A stretch of DNA of 55,482 nt from Deltaproteobacteria bacterium (GTDB lineage: Bacteria; Myxococcota; Kuafuiibacteriia; Kuafuiibacteriales; Kuafuiibacteriaceae), in assembly GCA_011526105.1 (NCBI GenBank), contig WYAZ01000129.1:1-55482 (forward strand). The letters are read 5' to 3'. Both the position numbers and the translations under genes were made by a program. Positions within the stretch are counted from its first letter, which is position 1. Every line of letters begins with the position of its first letter. This document shows, in pieces, positions 53,842-55,482 of the stretch. The notes beneath the pieces were generated by a model. The model searched no databases, had not been told where the DNA came from, and saw only the letters and a program-made list of their open reading frames with translations.

Positions 53842-54741
53842 TCAAAGTCCCGCGCCACAGTGCTTGCAGTGCTTGGCGTCCCGGTCATGCCCCTCGCCCT
53901 TGCAGCTCGCACAGACCCTGGGACCACGCGCGCCCGCACGCGCGAACTCGGCGGTCACGATGCCGGTGGGCACCGCGATGATCGCGTAGCCCAGAAGCAT
54001 GACCACCGAGGCCACGGCTTGCCCGAGTGGAGTGGCGGGCGAGATGTCGCCGTAGCCCACCGTGGTAAGGGTGACGATGGCCCAGTACACGGACATCGGG
54101 ATGCTGGTGAAGCCTGATTCGGCCCCTTCGATGAGGTACATGATGGCTCCGAGAAGCACCGCGAGCGTGAGCACGGAGGCCAAAAAAACCGTGATCTTGA
54201 TGCGGCTCGCGGCGAGTGCGGCCATGATGACGTCCGCTTCACCGAGGTAGTTGATGAGCTTCAGCACGCGGAAGACGCGAAGCACACGAAGTAGCCTCAC
54301 CATCACGAGGTAGTGCGTGCCCGGAAAGAAGACACTCAGATAGGCGGGCAGTACCGCGAGCAGATCGATGACCCCAAAGAAGCTCGTGGCATATCGGATG
54401 GGCCGAGCGAGGCAGTACAGCCGAAGCACATACTCAATCGTAAAGACGACGGTCAGCACCCACTCGGTGATGCGGAGAAAATCGCCATAGTCGTGTCGAA
54501 AGCTCGCGACGCTCTCGAGGGCCACCACGAACCCGCTGAGCAAGATGGCGATGATGAGCCCGAGGTCGAACGCCTTGCCCTTCGGGGTGTCCGACTCGAA
54601 GATGATGACGAAGAGGTCGTGCCTCAGGCCAGGGCCCGGCTTCCAATCTGCTGGGTTTGTCAGAGGGCCTCCTGTGACATGGGTGGAGTCTAACGCGGGT
54701 GGCGTCCGAGCGCGAAATCCTAGGTCGCTGCCGGGGGCCAC
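53842..54741 (-). CDS. Voltage-gated K+ channel-like protein with C-terminal zinc ribbon
   Basis: A protein of up to 299 residues with six helices. The S4 helix has arginines every third residue (VRLLRVLRVFRVLKL, R149-R158), and the pore has the K+ selectivity filter TVGYGD (227-232) with the S6 helix. After S6 a short zinc-ribbon-like domain is added: C277, C280, C292 and C295 (CASC and CKHC). ATG at 54741 is used here, but AGGAGG (54668-54673, minus strand) is placed before a CTG at 54663, so a shorter protein is possible. Convergent with the thioredoxin-TPR gene. Confidence 0.87.
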   Translation of the reverse strand: MAPGSDLGFRARTPPALDSTHVTGGPLTNPADWKPGPGLRHDLFVIIFESDTPKGKAFDLGLIIAILLSGFVVALESVASFRHDYGDFLRITEWVLTVVFTIEYVLRLYCLARPIRYATSFFGVIDLLAVLPAYLSVFFPGTHYLVMVRLLRVLRVFRVLKLINYLGEADVIMAALAASRIKITVFLASVLTLAVLLGAIMYLIEGAESGFTSIPMSVYWAIVTLTTVGYGDISPATPLGQAVASVVMLLGYAIIAVPTGIVTAEFARAGARGPRVCASCKGEGHDRDAKHCKHCGAGL

Positions 54742-54824
54742 GGGAACCCGAGAAGGAGCTTTCCGGGCCCGGTTTGACAGATGGGACGGATGAGTTCGAG
54801 CAAGACGTAGGTTATCGTCGATCC

Positions 54825-55343
54825 ATGTTGCTCCCGATCATCGTCAGCTCGGTCGCGATCGCCAGTCCCCTGCCATCGTTCACGCTCGAGGACCAGTTTG
54901 AGCGATCGCATCGGGCTACCGATCTGTTTGATGGTCGTCCGGTGATCATCGTCGGCGGTGATGAACGCCAGTCCGACGATCAGATCCGCGACTGGGCCAA
55001 AGCACTTCGAGGCCGCTTGGGTCCGGAGGTTCGAGTCTTCGGGCTGGCCAACCTCGATGGTGTACCGTTCTTCGTCCCCAACCAGTCGGTCCGCAACGGC
55101 CTGAAGGAGAAGAACCCAAAGACCATCGTCTTGTGCGACTGGGACGGACGCGTCTTCGAGCGACTCGGCTTCGAGGAGGACACGATCTCCGTGCACGTTT
55201 ATGACGGAAAAGGTCGGTTACTGATCAAGATTCGCGGGCCGACGAGCCCGGACCGCTTGGAGTCGATCGTGCGCGTCATCTCAATGCCTCAGGACCGCCG
55301 CCCCAAGCCGAAGACGCAGACGGCCACTGCGGCGGGCCGCTAG
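54825..55343 (+). CDS. Exported thioredoxin-like-fold protein without active-site cysteines
   Basis: A 172-residue protein. Signal MLLPIIVSSVAIA, then PLPSFTLEDQFERSHRATDL, which resembles the start of AhpC/redoxin-type domains, and the strand FDGRPVIIVGGDERQSDDQI where those proteins have the cysteine motif; here no cysteine is present. FEEDTISVHVYDGKGRLLIK is a later strand pair. Likely a catalytically silent redoxin fold (YtfJ-like); function unknown. The start at 54825 is from the signal peptide, with the sequence upstream open but poor. Confidence 0.6.
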   Translation: MLLPIIVSSVAIASPLPSFTLEDQFERSHRATDLFDGRPVIIVGGDERQSDDQIRDWAKALRGRLGPEVRVFGLANLDGVPFFVPNQSVRNGLKEKNPKTIVLCDWDGRVFERLGFEEDTISVHVYDGKGRLLIKIRGPTSPDRLESIVRVISMPQDRRPKPKTQTATAAGR

Positions 55344-55482
55344 TCCCCTGGCCTGGTGTCCCGTCCGAGAAGTTCGATCACGTTCGCGCTTGTCCTTTTC
55401 GCCCCTGGCCGACGCGCGGCCTGCGGCCGCCCTTTCGGGCTCCTCGGTCATTGGGGGCGACCCAACTCCCTTCGTAGCGCGC

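Overview
The window is about 55 kb of high-GC DNA with the style of a Myxococcota (Polyangia/Sandaracinus-like) bacterium. The pointers are very high GC, many outer-surface lipoproteins whose lipobox cysteine is followed by Asp/Ala/Gly-rich spacers, RCC1/Kelch/CotH/beta-helix surface proteins, NtrC- and OmpR-type two-component pairs, and a respiratory chain built on alternative complex III. The taxonomic call is an inference from gene style, not from a marker gene. No rRNA, canonical tRNA, CRISPR array, insertion sequence or phage gene was seen.

Layout. (1) 0.4-11 kb, minus strand: a methyltransferase, a TPR lipoprotein, then a complete alternative complex III operon (actA-B-C-D-E-F) headed by a divergent SCO-like gene. 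(2) 11-16 kb: a Kelch-lipoprotein remnant, an RCC1-repeat protein, a small lipoprotein, a three-gene membrane cassette and a small orphan gene. (3) 16-19.4 kb: a TetR/radical-SAM pair facing a small orphan gene across a clear palindromic operator, then three small unknown genes, one of which runs into an in-frame TGA. (4) 19.5-24.2 kb: a large lipoprotein, a GNAT-HDAC fusion enzyme and an MscS channel. (5) 24.2-26.75 kb: a 786-residue orphan protein whose start codon lies seven bases after two tandem tRNA-like cloverleaf elements. (6) 26.8-35.9 kb: a beta-helix lipoprotein, an OmpR-type two-component system divergent from a four-EF-hand lipoprotein, a CotH-family lipoprotein with a sigma-54-type promoter, and an NtrB/NtrC-type pair. 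(7) 36-43.5 kb: a DUF389 membrane protein, then the whole Na+-translocating NADH:quinone reductase operon nqrABCDEF with its maturation gene nqrM. (8) 43.6-55 kb: a CBS protein, two outer-membrane-type proteins, a diheme cytochrome c plus caa3/aa3-type oxidase operon, the copper-delivery genes SCO and PCuAC, a thioredoxin-TPR protein, a Kv-type channel with a zinc ribbon, and a thioredoxin-fold protein.

The bioenergetic genes together can form a full chain: NADH to quinone by Na+-NQR, quinol to cytochrome c by ACIII, cytochrome c to oxygen by the aa3-type oxidase, with two SCO-type proteins and PCuAC for copper-centre assembly. The ACIII/SCO promoter region and the oxidase promoter region carry nearly the same inverted repeat (GCGACA-TTT-TGTCGC), which suggests one regulator controls both.

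The most unusual object is the tandem tRNA-like pair at 26589-26733, with non-canonical D and T loops and no encoded CCA, placed as the leader of the uncharacterised 786-residue gene. It is my best candidate for an undescribed RNA-protein system.
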